This document shows, piece by piece, positions 36,761 through 45,520 of a stretch of DNA of 64,000 nt (position 1 is the stretch's first letter; every line of letters starts with the position of its first letter). Origin of the DNA: Micromonospora sp. NBC_01796 (GTDB taxonomy: Bacteria; Actinomycetota; Actinomycetes; Mycobacteriales; Micromonosporaceae). The notes below the pieces were generated by a model. The model was given only the letters and a program-made list of their open reading frames with translations. It had not been told where the DNA came from and did no database searches. Both the position numbers and the translations under genes were made by a program. The stretch lies in contig NZ_CP109078.1 in the NCBI RefSeq assembly GCF_035917455.1, positions 5,688,001 through 5,752,000 on the forward strand, written 5' to 3'.

Positions 36761-36990
36761 GCTCTGGCGCTCATTTTGTGAGTGATCTTGGTGGCGGCTC
36801 GCGTGTGGCGAGGACGCGTTTGCGGAGGAGGTCGAGGTTCGCGCGGCCGTACATCTGCCGTTTGATGGTTTTGATGCGGTTGACGTGGCCTTCGACGGGA
36901 CCTGAGCTCCAGGGTTGGGTGAGGCCGGCGACGACGGCGTCGCGGTCGCTGATCAGGCCGGCGGCGAAGCCGCGCAGTTCGGTCTGGTCC
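36761..36990 (-). mobile_element. ISL3-family remnant (C-terminal end)
   Basis: The minus strand encodes ELRGFAAGLISDRDAVVAGL, SGPVEGHVNRIKTIKRQMYG and RANLDLLRKRVLATRE, the C-terminus of an ISL3/IS204-type transposase. It starts at an inverted-repeat-like GGGCTCTGGCGCTCATTTTG that cuts the IS30 gene. The remaining transposase is missing. Confidence 0.82.
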
Positions 36991-37059
36991 CCACTCCTTG
37001 AGGCTTGGTTATGGGCGGTTGGCGGTTGTGTCGGTGGTCTGGCCTAGGCTGGGGCGACC

Positions 37060-37290
37060 ATGGGGAAGACGGACCTGCTGCGTACGAGCCGCGATGGCGA
37101 CCAGTTCCATTACCACTGGGCAGCGCGTCGGTGTTTGGCGCTCCTGCCGCCTATGGCTTCGCTGGCCGCCGTGGCGATCGAAGGGGTGTCGGAGGCAGAG
37201 TTCACTGGCGCCGACGGGATTGTCGCGGGTGAGCAGGTTATCGACATCGCGGAGTACTTCGGGTCTGAGCAGCTTTCGGACGCCGATCGT
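37060..37290 (+). pseudogene. N-terminal fragment of a large defence-type gene (nuclease-like domain)
   Basis: The ATG at 37060 begins MGKTDLLRTSRDGDQFHYHW, AARRCLALLPPMASLAAVAI and EGVSEAEFTG...EVIDIAEYFGSE-like sequence. The GDxFHYxWAARRCLxLL pattern recalls the dsDNA nuclease-type domain at the start of large actinobacterial STAND/AAA proteins with anti-phage roles. The match is from memory. It is cut near residue 77 by an IS110 remnant on the opposite strand. Confidence 0.45.
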
Positions 37291-37847
37291 GAGTGCCTGC
37301 AGGCCGACCGCGTCGACGAGCCGGTCGTTGTGCACGTGACGGGCCAGCACGACCTTCTTCTTGCCGGACTGACGGGTGATCGGGCTGGTGCCGGCGTAGT
37401 TCTTGCGCGCCTTGGCGCTGGCGTAACGGGTCTTGTCGTCTCCGAACTCGGCGAGCACCCGGGCGCCGAGCACGGCACTCAACCCAGGCTGGCTGACGTA
37501 GATGTCAGCGTCAGGGTGCTGGCCAAAATGGGCCCTCAACTGCTCTTCCAAAGTCTTAATCTCGGTGTTGAGGGTGGTCAGGATGGCAACCTGGGCGCGG
37601 ACCATAGCGGCGTACGCGGTGGTCACAACGGGCGGCTGCCCCAGGTGGTTGGCTCGTAGGGCATCTCGGATCGCCTCGGCCTTGACCGTGGCGTGATGAC
37701 GCCGTGCCCGCTTGACCGCGGCGACGATCCGCGTCAAGGGCAGCCAGGCGGCCGATGCCGGCTCGGGCGCTTTGGCCAGGAGCTCCAGCGCTTCCGGCGC
37801 GGTCAGGTCAGCGAACGCGGCCAAAGCGGCGGGGAAGTACTCTGGGC
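37291..37847 (-). pseudogene. IS110-family transposase, C-terminal part
   Basis: The frame reads AAFADLTAPEALELLAKAPE, then the Transposase_20 segment YVSQPGLSAVLGARVLAEFG, DDKTRYASAKARKNYAGTSP and ITRQSGKKKVVLARHVHNDR up to VGLQ, where homology ends. The N-terminal half is at 39158-39643 on the other side of an IS3 insertion. Both ends are incomplete. Confidence 0.88.
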
Positions 37848-37888
37848 TTGACCCGTTTCGACGGACAGGGTCGTTGTGTTGATCTTAG

Positions 37889-38944
37889 TTAGGCGGCTCG
37901 GTCGATCGGTAGCGGTTGTGAGCTGGTGGTCTCGAAGGCCGCAGGGCTGAGGTAGCCGAGGGTTGAGTGTCGGCGGCGGGTGTTGTACCAGCCCTCGATG
38001 TATTCGAATATGGCCTGGCGGGCGGCTTGGTGGGTGGGCCAGGCCTGGCGGTGCAGGAGTTCGGTTTTGATGGTGGCGAAGAACGACTCGGCGACTGCGT
38101 TGTCCCAGCACTGTCCGCGCCGGCCGACGGACAGGCGGATGTCGTGACGGTGTGCCAGGCGGGTGTGCTGGGCGCTGACGTATTGCGTGCCACGGTCGGA
38201 ATGAAACACCAGCCCGGGCTCGGGTCGGCGGCGTGCGACAGCGTCGGCGAGGGCGGCGTCGACCAGGTCGGTCTTGAGGTTGTCGGCCACGGCCCAGCCG
38301 ACGACCCGGCGTGATGCGAGATCGATGACAGTGGCCAGGTAGAGCCAGCCCTGCCACGTGTTGATGTAGGTGATGTCGCCGCACCAGCGGGTATCGATTA
38401 CGCCAGGATCAACACGGAAATCGCGGCCGACCAGGTCAGGTCGGAGCCCGGCGGCCGGATCCGGGATTGTGGTCGTGCGCCAGCGGCGTGGGCTCTTGCC
38501 GGCGAGTCCGGCGATGCGCATCAGCCGGGCGACGCGTTTGCGGCCGTGCCGTAGCCCCTGTTCGGTGAGGTCAGCGTGGATCCGCGGCGCCCCGTAGGTG
38601 CCCTTGGACCGTTCGTGCAGCACGGTGATCTTGTCGGTGAGCCGGGCATCGACCCGCTCGCGCTGCGACTGGGTGCCGGTTTTCTGCTGGTAGTAGGCGG
38701 ATCGGGAGACCTCGAGCAGTTCGCAGGCACGTTTAACGTTGTGCTTGCCGGCCTGCTCCGCGGCGATGAACGGGAAGACGTTCACCGGGTCTCCTTCGCG
38801 AAGAAAGCCGTTGCCCGTTTGAGCACATCGACGTCTTCGCGCAGCCTGCGGTTCTCTTTGCGCAGCTGTGCGAGTTCGGCCCGTTCGTCGGTGGTCAGCC
38901 CATCGGCGCGGACGCCGGTGTCGAGTTCGGCCTGCTTGACCCAC
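37889..38944 (-). CDS. IS3-family transposase OrfB (integrase core)
   Basis: The open frame to 37889 contains the HTH_21 segment FPFIAAEQAGKHNVKRACEL, LEVSRSAYYQQ, then the rve core with WCGDITYINTWQGWLYLATV (first Asp), VFHSDRGTQYVSAQHTRLAH (second Asp) and AVAESFFATIKTELLH (Glu). OrfB alone probably begins near the GTG at about 38787; the upstream part of the frame overlaps orfA and would be used by -1 frameshifting to make OrfAB. Confidence 0.9.
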   Translation of the reverse strand: MGQAGRTRHRRPRRWADHRRTGRTRTAAQREPQAARRRRCAQTGNGFLREGDPVNVFPFIAAEQAGKHNVKRACELLEVSRSAYYQQKTGTQSQRERVDARLTDKITVLHERSKGTYGAPRIHADLTEQGLRHGRKRVARLMRIAGLAGKSPRRWRTTTIPDPAAGLRPDLVGRDFRVDPGVIDTRWCGDITYINTWQGWLYLATVIDLASRRVVGWAVADNLKTDLVDAALADAVARRRPEPGLVFHSDRGTQYVSAQHTRLAHRHDIRLSVGRRGQCWDNAVAESFFATIKTELLHRQAWPTHQAARQAIFEYIEGWYNTRRRHSTLGYLSPAAFETTSSQPLPIDRAA

Positions 38945-39105
38945 TCACGCACTGCCGTCTCGGTCAGGTCGAAGTCCTGGCTGACCTGCCGGAGCGTGCG
39001 GTCACCACGCTGACACAACTCGACGATCTCGGCCTTGAACTCCGGCGTGAACGAACGCCGAGGCCGCGGCCGCTTCTTTCCCATGCTCTCCATGATGCTG
39101 GACAT
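38782..39105 (-). CDS. IS3-family OrfA (HTH)
   Basis: 107 residues: RRSFTPEFKAEIVELCQRGD, RTLRQVSQDFDLTETAVREW, then a leucine-zipper-like ELAQLRKENRRLREDVDVLK and ATAFFAKE, the standard OrfA ending where -1 frameshifting into OrfB occurs. The start could be MESMGKKRPRPRR, slightly inside the listed ATG. Confidence 0.9.
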   Translation of the reverse strand: MSSIMESMGKKRPRPRRSFTPEFKAEIVELCQRGDRTLRQVSQDFDLTETAVREWVKQAELDTGVRADGLTTDERAELAQLRKENRRLREDVDVLKRATAFFAKETR

Positions 39106-39157
39106 CCTCCCGGAGACCCCAGGTCCCCTGATCTCGGATGTCCGTCAAAACGGGGCA

Positions 39158-39643
39158 GGCCCACTCCCTCAGCGCGCTGCGAAGCCGCAGCATGTGCCTG
39201 GTCTGCTCCCAGATCAGCGTCTTGTGAGCGCGGGTGACGACCTTGATCGCCTCAGATTGGTCGCTGTCGCCGGCTACCGGCCGCAGTTGGTGCCGGGCCG
39301 CGCGGACCATGTCGGCCAGTGTGTGAGCGTCGGCGGTGTCACTCTTGCCCCCGGATACCGAGCGTCGTTCCCGATAGCGCGCGACCTGCAGCGGGTTGAT
39401 CGCGTACACCTGATAACCGGCCGCGATCAACGCCTGGACCCACGGGCCACGGTCGGTCTCGATGCCAACAACCACCTGAGCTGCGCCATCATCCTCTGCC
39501 AGGTGTTCGCCGATCATGGCGTGCAGTCGCGTGACGCCGGCGATGCCCTCAGGCAGCTTCACCTTTCCCAGCCGTCGGCCGGTCTCGTCCTGCAGCTCGA
39601 CGTCATGGTGTTCCTCGGCCCAGTCATCGCCAACAAACAGCAA
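39158..39643 (-). pseudogene. IS110-family transposase, N-terminal part
   Basis: The DEDD domain is visible: LFVGDDWAEEHHDVELQDET, VVVGIETDRGPWVQALIAAG, YQVYAINPLQVARYRERRSV and SGGKSDTADAHTLADMVR, ending at LRSALREW where the IS3 element begins. It continues at 37847, but the join is not in the same frame even without the IS3. Confidence 0.9.
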
Positions 39644-39671
39644 CTTCGGTCCCTCTCCTCCCGCCCGCGGG

Positions 39672-41045
39672 CTAGTACTGCAACGGCAGTTGGTTAGGGG
39701 TAGCCGTGTCGTCGGTAGTGGCAGGTTCGGGCTTGGTGTTGGCGGCGTCGTCGCCAGCGGGACCAGGCCCAGATGTGTTCTGGTGGGTGGGTTTGTCGCA
39801 CGGCCAGTGCGGTGAGGAGTCTGCGGATCTCCGGTACGGTGTAGCCGATCATCAGGTGTTCGCCGTGGTCGGTTCCCCTTTTACCGCAAGGGATCTGGCC
39901 ACCGAGAGCCACGCGTGGGCGGCCATCGACAAGGTGATGTGGGCGTACCAGGCCCGCCAGTCGCGGACCTGGTACTGGTCCAGCCCGGCCTCGTTCTTGG
40001 CCTGCTGGAAGCACTCCTCGACCGCCCACCGGGACCCGGCGACCCGGGCCAGGTCGACCAGCCGGGTCCGACGGGGTCCGTAGCAGACGTAGTAGGCAAT
40101 CTCCCCGGTGGTCATATTGCGGCGGGCGAGGAGCCAATGGCCGCGACCCGGCTGCCAGAACACCCTGATCGGCACCCGCGCCCACCAGTACTCCCTCGGG
40201 CCGTGCGCCCCGGCACCGGCAGACAGGCGGCACCACGCCTGCTCAGGTAGGTCGGCGATGAGGTCGTCGGCTCGGGCCGTGCCCATGCTGGTGGTGATCA
40301 TGTCGTCGTTGCGGCGGGTCGCGACCACATAAGCGACATCCCGTTGTTCCAACCAGACCCGCAACGACTTCGACTGCCCGTAGGCCTCGTCCATCGTCAC
40401 CCACCCGACCGGCACCCCCGCGTCCAGGGCGCGGCCGAGCATGGTGCGGGCCATCTGGACCTTCGTGGCGAACTCGACCTCGTCCGGGATGCCGGCGGCC
40501 CGGCACCGGTCCCGGTCATCGGTCCAGGACGTCGGTAGGTAGAGCTGCCGGTCGATCAACGCGTGGCCCTTGCTGGAGCGGTAGGCCAGGAACACTCCGA
40601 CCTGGCAGTTCTCCGTCCTGCCGGCGGTCCCGGAGTACTGGCGTTGCACCCCGGCCGACCGGACACCCTTCTTCAGGAACCCGGTGTCATCCACGATCAA
40701 CACGCCCCGCGGGTCACCGAGATGCTCGACCACGTAGTCCCGCACATCGTCACGGACCACGTCGACGTCCCAGTCAGCCCACCGCAGCAACCGCTGCATC
40801 CCGTCCGGAGACACGTCCCCGGCCTGCTCCGCGAGGGTCCACCCGTTCTTCCGGTCCAGGCTCGTCACCAGCCCACACAGGTACTGACGAGCCCGCCGCC
40901 GCGGCTCCGCCCGACGAAACCGGGCACCTATCCGATCGTGAAGGTGGTCCAACTCCGCATGCCACCGATCAACATCGACATCCGTCACGCTATACCCAAC
41001 GAACGTGAACAGGACTCGACTCGGTCAGTGCCGTTGCAGTACTAG
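39672..41045 (-). mobile_element. IS701-family insertion sequence
   Basis: Ends CTAGTACTGCAACGGCA (left) and TGCCGTTGCAGTACTAG (right) are inverted, with CTAG at both extremes as in IS701-type targets. The 1.37-kb element carries one transposase gene with a frameshift. Confidence 0.9.
39694..40988 (-). pseudogene. IS701-family transposase with one frameshift
   Basis: The N-terminal 370 or so residues (VDVDRWHAELDHLHDRIGAR, CGLVTSLDRKNGWTLAEQAG, GVLIVDDTGFLKKGVRSAGV, GWVTMDEAYGQSKSLRVWLE, RWAVEECFQQAKNEAGLDQY) run to a stop at 39852. The expected C-terminus (HLMIGYTVPEIRRLLTALAV, IWAWSRWRRRRQHQARTCHY) is in another frame ending at 39694. The switch lies in an AAAAGGGG run around 39878. It is either a mutation or slippage-dependent. 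Confidence 0.88.
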
Positions 41046-41130
41046 GACGCGTGGCCCGATGGCTGCGCCTACCTGATCCTCCAACTGCCGTGACGGCTGA
41101 CCTGGAAGGATTCCCATCGAATCGGGCACA

Positions 41131-42030
41131 ATGCTCGCCATGCGAAGCGATTCCGCGCCATCGTCGAAGCGTCTCCGCTACCGGGAGACCAGCGTAGAGG
41201 CGAGACAGATCTTGTCACAGGAGGGCGAGTCACATCGATTCGAGTTTAAGGAGACAGCCGAGGCCGTTGACGCGCGCGTCCTAACTGCGGCTGCCAACGC
41301 TGTGCTGGTTGACCAGATAACCGAGGGTTTTGTAACGATCCTGGTTGGAGTCAAGGAGGTAGCCGACGAGCAGACTGGCGTCGTTCGCGGCGAGGTCGTG
41401 GGACTGGTCAAGATGAACGACGAGCGGGCTCGCCGTTCATCGCTCGAGAAGGCTAGGCAGAAGATCCAGAGTCGAGCGAGTGAGACGCTTCCCGTGCCAG
41501 TCAACCTGCGCATCATCGAAGAAGGGGTTGATACGTCCGCGCCGTTTCTTCGGCTCGAGGTCGGGCCAACCCGCGCGCCGCACTACACCCGAGATGGGCT
41601 TCGTGTCACCAGGTATGGCGCCTCAACGCGCGCAATCACCGACGAGGAGCTCATCGACTTGTACCTGGTGCGGGAGGCCGAGGCATTCCGGCAGCGGTTT
41701 AGTGCGATCGCCGCAGGCCTGACCGGGACTGTCGAAACGCTCCGTGGGAACGTCGAAGCCACGTCAGAGGCCATCATGTCGGCACTGAAGGAGGTGGAGG
41801 ACAGTGCAGGGTATGCCGCCGTCGAAGCTTCGGAAGCCGCGAGCACTCTCCGCGATATCGAAATTGAGCTGCAGGACCGCCCAACGTCGGACCAGGTCAT
41901 CGACTGGCTCGAACACGGCGACGTGACCCTCGCAGCTAACCTGTCCCGGGTGGCGGCGCACCTGACCCGCCGGATCAAGTCCCAACGAGTCCAGCCGATG
42001 AAACCACGGCCGCGGAAGGCGACTCCCTGA
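41131..42030 (+). CDS. Schlafen/AlbA_2-domain protein
   Basis: 299 residues from the ATG at 41131 (41140 is an alternative). GESHRFEFKETAEAVDARVL, TAAANAVLVDQITEGFVTIL and VGVKEV are the AlbA_2 (Schlafen-type, divergent AAA-4) signature: E-F-K, then an N-A-x-A and a G-x-x-x-x-G-V segment. The C-terminal 110 residues are a helical, coiled-coil-like region. Such proteins occur in defence islands as nuclease or regulatory components; the function here is unknown. It is flanked by IS701 and an IS21 fragment. Confidence 0.75.
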   Translation: MLAMRSDSAPSSKRLRYRETSVEARQILSQEGESHRFEFKETAEAVDARVLTAAANAVLVDQITEGFVTILVGVKEVADEQTGVVRGEVVGLVKMNDERARRSSLEKARQKIQSRASETLPVPVNLRIIEEGVDTSAPFLRLEVGPTRAPHYTRDGLRVTRYGASTRAITDEELIDLYLVREAEAFRQRFSAIAAGLTGTVETLRGNVEATSEAIMSALKEVEDSAGYAAVEASEAASTLRDIEIELQDRPTSDQVIDWLEHGDVTLAANLSRVAAHLTRRIKSQRVQPMKPRPRKATP

Positions 42031-42207
42031 CGCCAGGCATGAGCCGATGGTCGGGTGCGGCGAAGCACCTAACCCTCTGCCAGATTCCCGTCCTCGGGTC
42101 CTTCGCCCCCGTCAACCTAGATGTCAGCTAGCAGCGGGCCTGTCCCTGCCTCAGCCCGCCTCGCTGCACGCTCTGTCTCGTCTGTCGGCTCCGCCTGAAA
42201 ACTGACC

Positions 42208-42603
42208 ATGTGGTTCCGGCTGAATCGGGACCACCTCCTGAAGCATCGGGAGGTGCTGAGCGTGGAGGATTGGGCAGAGATCCGGCGGCTGCGGCGGTCG
42301 GAGGGCATGGCGATCCAGGCGATCGCACGGCGTTTGAGGATGTCTCGTAACACCGTGAAGAAGGCCTTGGCCGGTGATGAGCCGCCCCGGTATCGGCGGG
42401 CGGCGAAGGGGTCGATCGTGGATGCGGTCGAGCCGAGGATCAGGGCGTTGTTGGCGGAGTTCCCGGAGATGCCCTCGACGGTGATCATGGAGCGGGTGGG
42501 GTGGGCCCGGGGCAAGACGGTCTTCTGTGACCGGGTGCAGCAGCTGCGGCCGTTGTTCCGCCGGCCGGATCCGTGCCAGCGGATGGAGTATCTGCCGGGT
42601 TGA
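42208..42603 (+). pseudogene. IS21-family IstA transposase, N-terminal fragment
   Basis: LSVEDWAEIRRLRRSEGMAI, QAIARRLRMSRNTVKKALAG and DEPPRYRRAAKGSIVDAVEP are the IstA HTH and linker; the frame ends at 42603 after LRPLFRRPDPCQRMEYLPG. The DDE core and istB are absent. The true start is probably the GTG just before LSVEDW rather than the ATG at 42208. Confidence 0.88.
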
Positions 42604-43499
42604 CCGTCGTTTGACCGTGGAAACGTACGTGTCGCCTCGTCCTGGGCGGTGCCGCATCGTGTCGTGTCTCACCTCGTCGTCCGCAGCCGGCTGGTCTTGT
42701 CTCCGGCGCGTGTTCAACGCCTGGACCGGCTATCCCGGTCGGCTGGCCTTCTCGGGAGGGCGCGCTTGGACAGTCCGAATGTCAATGGCTGTTCCTGGCC
42801 CCGGTCGGTCCGTTCTCGCCAGACCGCGCGGATCTGGTCCCCGATCGATGGGGCTTGGCCGCGTCCCGCGTGGGCTGTCGATGGGTGCCGCGTGGGGTCG
42901 AGCATGTTGTTGCCTATCGCTCTGTGGGCCGCGGCGTTCTGTGTCTACGACGCCGTACGGCACCGGAGGGCTTCCGCCTAGGTTTGGGAGCGATCGGAGT
43001 GGGGCGGGTCGGGGTGATGGGCGGGATCACAATCACCCGGCTTTGGGTCATCGTCAGTCGGGTAATCGTTCTTCGGTGACCGCTCTGACAACGACGTTTC
43101 CCGGACGCAAACAGGGCTACGCATCGTCGGCCCGTTCGAGCCGGATCACGCAGCCCGTCGGTGGCTGGTGGCGGAGAGCATCGACGACCTGGCCCTTGGG
43201 TGGGGCTTCCTCGCGGCGGACGTATGTGCCTTGCTGAAAGGAGATCCTGGTCAACCCGCGTAGCCGGACGAGAACACGAGCCTCGTATGCCGACACCTAC
43301 AGCCGACCTGGTCAAACACCGTGCTCGCACTCGCGCACGACACTGCCGAAGGGGCCGCGTCGGAGGATGGTCAGGTAAGCGATCCTTCCCGGATCGACGA
43401 TCGGCCGGATACCGGGGCGAGTGGCCGGGCGTTGGACATGCCTTTGTGCGCCGAGGAGCTGGTCGAGGTGGGGACTCACTCAACCCCAGCCTTGCCGGG
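42604..43499. other. Stretch without a convincing gene
   Basis: About 900 bp. ORFs here have shadow-like arginine-rich composition. A short ATG ORF at 42904-42981 encodes a hydrophobic MLLPIALWAAAFCVYDAVRH peptide, and a plus-strand ORF around 43321-43500 has a more protein-like acidic composition (DPSRIDDRPDTG, LCAEELVEVG), but neither can be supported. Confidence 0.5.
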
Positions 43500-44372
43500 T
43501 CAGCCCCGAAACTGGCCGTATGGTGCGTGCCCCATCATGAGAATGTGGCTGGCGATGAGGTCGCACTCGACCTCTAGCCGCTGAGACCTGGAACGCCCGG
43601 CCAGATCAGCCCACGAGCACTGGACGTCCCCGCGGAATGCCCTGTGCTGCCGGTGATCATCGCGCCGCCCCTTGGCGGCATGACTTGCCAACCGGGCGCG
43701 GACGATTCCTTGACCGATGTACGCCAGTCCTTCCAAGCCGTCGGTATCCGTGCTGCGTCCTTCATTGCCGAGACGGCGTACCCGGTAGACGCCGGTGACC
43801 GGGCTAGCAGCCAGCATCGGGCTCCACGGACTCCAGGCCAACGTGGCCCAGTCCGCCGCGGTCGGATTGCCGTGCAGATCGAGGACGGCGGGTTCGTCGG
43901 CCGATCGTCGCGCGTCCGAATCTGGATAGCCGCGCCGTCGCCGACCGGAGCGCACGAGCGCAGCGGTATTGCCAGTGGACTTGACCCAGCCGTCGGGCAT
44001 ACGTCCGAAGTTGGCCGTGGGCGACCGGCCGTACTTCGCCCGGCACTCGGAAAGGAGCACGCACTCGGCCGCCAGCCGGTCGTCCTTCGTGCCGTCGAAC
44101 TCGGCCACGGAGAACTCGAACGCTGCCTCGCCTTCAGTGCGCATCACCCAGAGGCACGGTGCAGCCGTGTGCGGGTCGTTGTAGGGCATGTCGTCGTCGT
44201 AGAGGACGCAGAGCTGGCTCAGCCGGCCGCGTAGTCCGCTCGTCTGGCCGATGTAGGCGAGACCGCTCCCACCTGAGGTCCTGACACGGTACAGCCCGGG
44301 TGACTGGGGTATCCGCAGGCGGGCGGCACGGTCATCTAGCGGACTCCAGTCGCTCCACTCTAGCGCCGTCAT
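43500..44372 (-). CDS. Tandem GIY-YIG nuclease-domain protein
   Basis: 290 residues with two GIY-YIG-like domains. Domain 1 has GLY (26-28), YIG (40-42), Arg at 48/50 and an ECVLLSECRAKYGRSPTANF segment with the likely catalytic Glu103. Domain 2 has GVY (194-196), YIG (218-220), Arg225/227 and LEVECDLIASHILMMGHAPY with Glu269. Both keep the Tyr, Gly, Arg and Glu needed for DNA cleavage. It overlaps dpdB by ATGA, so it is the last gene of the preQ0 DNA-modification operon. A restriction role against unmodified DNA is inferred, not shown. Confidence 0.8.
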   Translation of the reverse strand: MTALEWSDWSPLDDRAARLRIPQSPGLYRVRTSGGSGLAYIGQTSGLRGRLSQLCVLYDDDMPYNDPHTAAPCLWVMRTEGEAAFEFSVAEFDGTKDDRLAAECVLLSECRAKYGRSPTANFGRMPDGWVKSTGNTAALVRSGRRRRGYPDSDARRSADEPAVLDLHGNPTAADWATLAWSPWSPMLAASPVTGVYRVRRLGNEGRSTDTDGLEGLAYIGQGIVRARLASHAAKGRRDDHRQHRAFRGDVQCSWADLAGRSRSQRLEVECDLIASHILMMGHAPYGQFRG

Positions 44373-45520
44373 CGTTGTGATTCCCGTTCCGGGCTAGTCG
44401 GCTGTCTGCGGCCGAGGGTGTAGCGGCTGTGCAAAAAATCCGTCAGCCGCTGAATGTGGCGCGGAATATTTTCGATGTCATTCCACTTGTGTACCTGGCC
44501 GCCGCTGAAAATCCACGCCCCTTCGGTCCAGTGGCAGTCCACGGCGACGAGTTTTAGATCGGCAACGAACTGGTCAGTCGCGACGATGCCATCGTTCACG
44601 GCCCGCACGTGGACGATCGCATCCATGAGGTATCCCATGCTGATGATTCCCGTTCCGTGCATCAGGCGCGAGTTTCGAACAGGCTTACCCCACGCTTCGG
44701 GAAAGACTTCACGAACCGCGCTCCAGAAGTTGCATAACAGCGTGTGCGCTTCACCGCGGCGAACCATGTCTTCGTCATTGCGCAACCGGTACAACGCGCC
44801 GTCGGTGAGGCTGTTCTGGAGCATTCGCAGGACATTACTGTCGTTGATGTAGCCACCCGGATTGGTGGTTGTCTTGATCATTCGGTATAGCGGGGATCTG
44901 ACTGCGTCCGAATTCAATCGTTCGAGGAGCGTCGCCGGTAACTGGCGGAGGTGCAACAGTGGCGGTAGCGTGCCTGCGGCTGTGGGTAGCAGTTCGTTGA
45001 CGAGTCCCGTAGGCAGCGGTCGGGTGCGGTTGAGAAGTATGAACTGGGACCTCTGATCGGCTACCCCGTCGGCGAGAAAGGCATTGACGGCGACGGGGAA
45101 CGCGTCCACGCGGGCGTCCCTGATAGCCGCGCAGCGGTGTTGCCCGTCGACGATTAGGCCGGGTCGTTCATGCTCGGGACCATCGGTCGCCGGAACGATC
45201 AGATATCCACTTTGCACGTATTCAGGCACGGCTTCGCCGGTCGGCGTCGTTTCGAAGCGAACCCGCTCATCGAAGGCGACGACGATGGCGTTGGGCATGA
45301 GCGGGCTGGGGTCATCTTCGAGATAGCGGCGGATCGCCGCGACGTGGGTGCCACTCTCCGGTCGCTGATAGCCGTTAACCTGGCCATCCGGCCGTTTGAT
45401 ACGAGAAACCGTGGCGATCTTCGGCAACAGCGTGCCGTCGATGGCAAACGTATAGACGGCACGCCCGCGTCCCTGGTCGATCTTCAAGGCGGGAAGCCGG
45501 AGTTCCGATTTGTCGTTCAC
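44369..45520 (-). CDS. dpdB: DpdB-like DGQHR-domain protein
   Basis: 383 residues. The DGQHR motif (125-129 in LIVDGQHRCAAIRDARVDAF) and FILLNRTRPLPTGLVNELLP place it in the DGQHR/DndB-like superfamily, whose Dpd member, DpdB, is required with DpdA for 7-deazaguanine insertion into DNA. It overlaps both neighbours by 4 bases. Context with DpdA and queCDE makes DpdB the best name; by sequence alone it could be a DndB homologue. Confidence 0.87.
   Translation of the reverse strand: MNDKSELRLPALKIDQGRGRAVYTFAIDGTLLPKIATVSRIKRPDGQVNGYQRPESGTHVAAIRRYLEDDPSPLMPNAIVVAFDERVRFETTPTGEAVPEYVQSGYLIVPATDGPEHERPGLIVDGQHRCAAIRDARVDAFPVAVNAFLADGVADQRSQFILLNRTRPLPTGLVNELLPTAAGTLPPLLHLRQLPATLLERLNSDAVRSPLYRMIKTTTNPGGYINDSNVLRMLQNSLTDGALYRLRNDEDMVRRGEAHTLLCNFWSAVREVFPEAWGKPVRNSRLMHGTGIISMGYLMDAIVHVRAVNDGIVATDQFVADLKLVAVDCHWTEGAWIFSGGQVHKWNDIENIPRHIQRLTDFLHSRYTLGRRQPTSPERESQR

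Larger units (their letters stand above)
37848..39157 (-). mobile_element. IS3-family insertion sequence inside IS110
   Basis: Inverted repeats (TGACCCGTTTCGACGGACA near the left end, its near complement ending TTTTGACGGACA-type at the right) bound 1.31 kb with overlapping orfA and orfB. A GGC at 37845-37847 and 39158-39160 is a plausible 3-bp target duplication. Confidence 0.85.

Noticed and set aside
42914-43483. Minus-strand 189-residue ORF
   Set aside because: Arg/Pro-rich composition typical of a GC-rich shadow; no domain or ribosome site.
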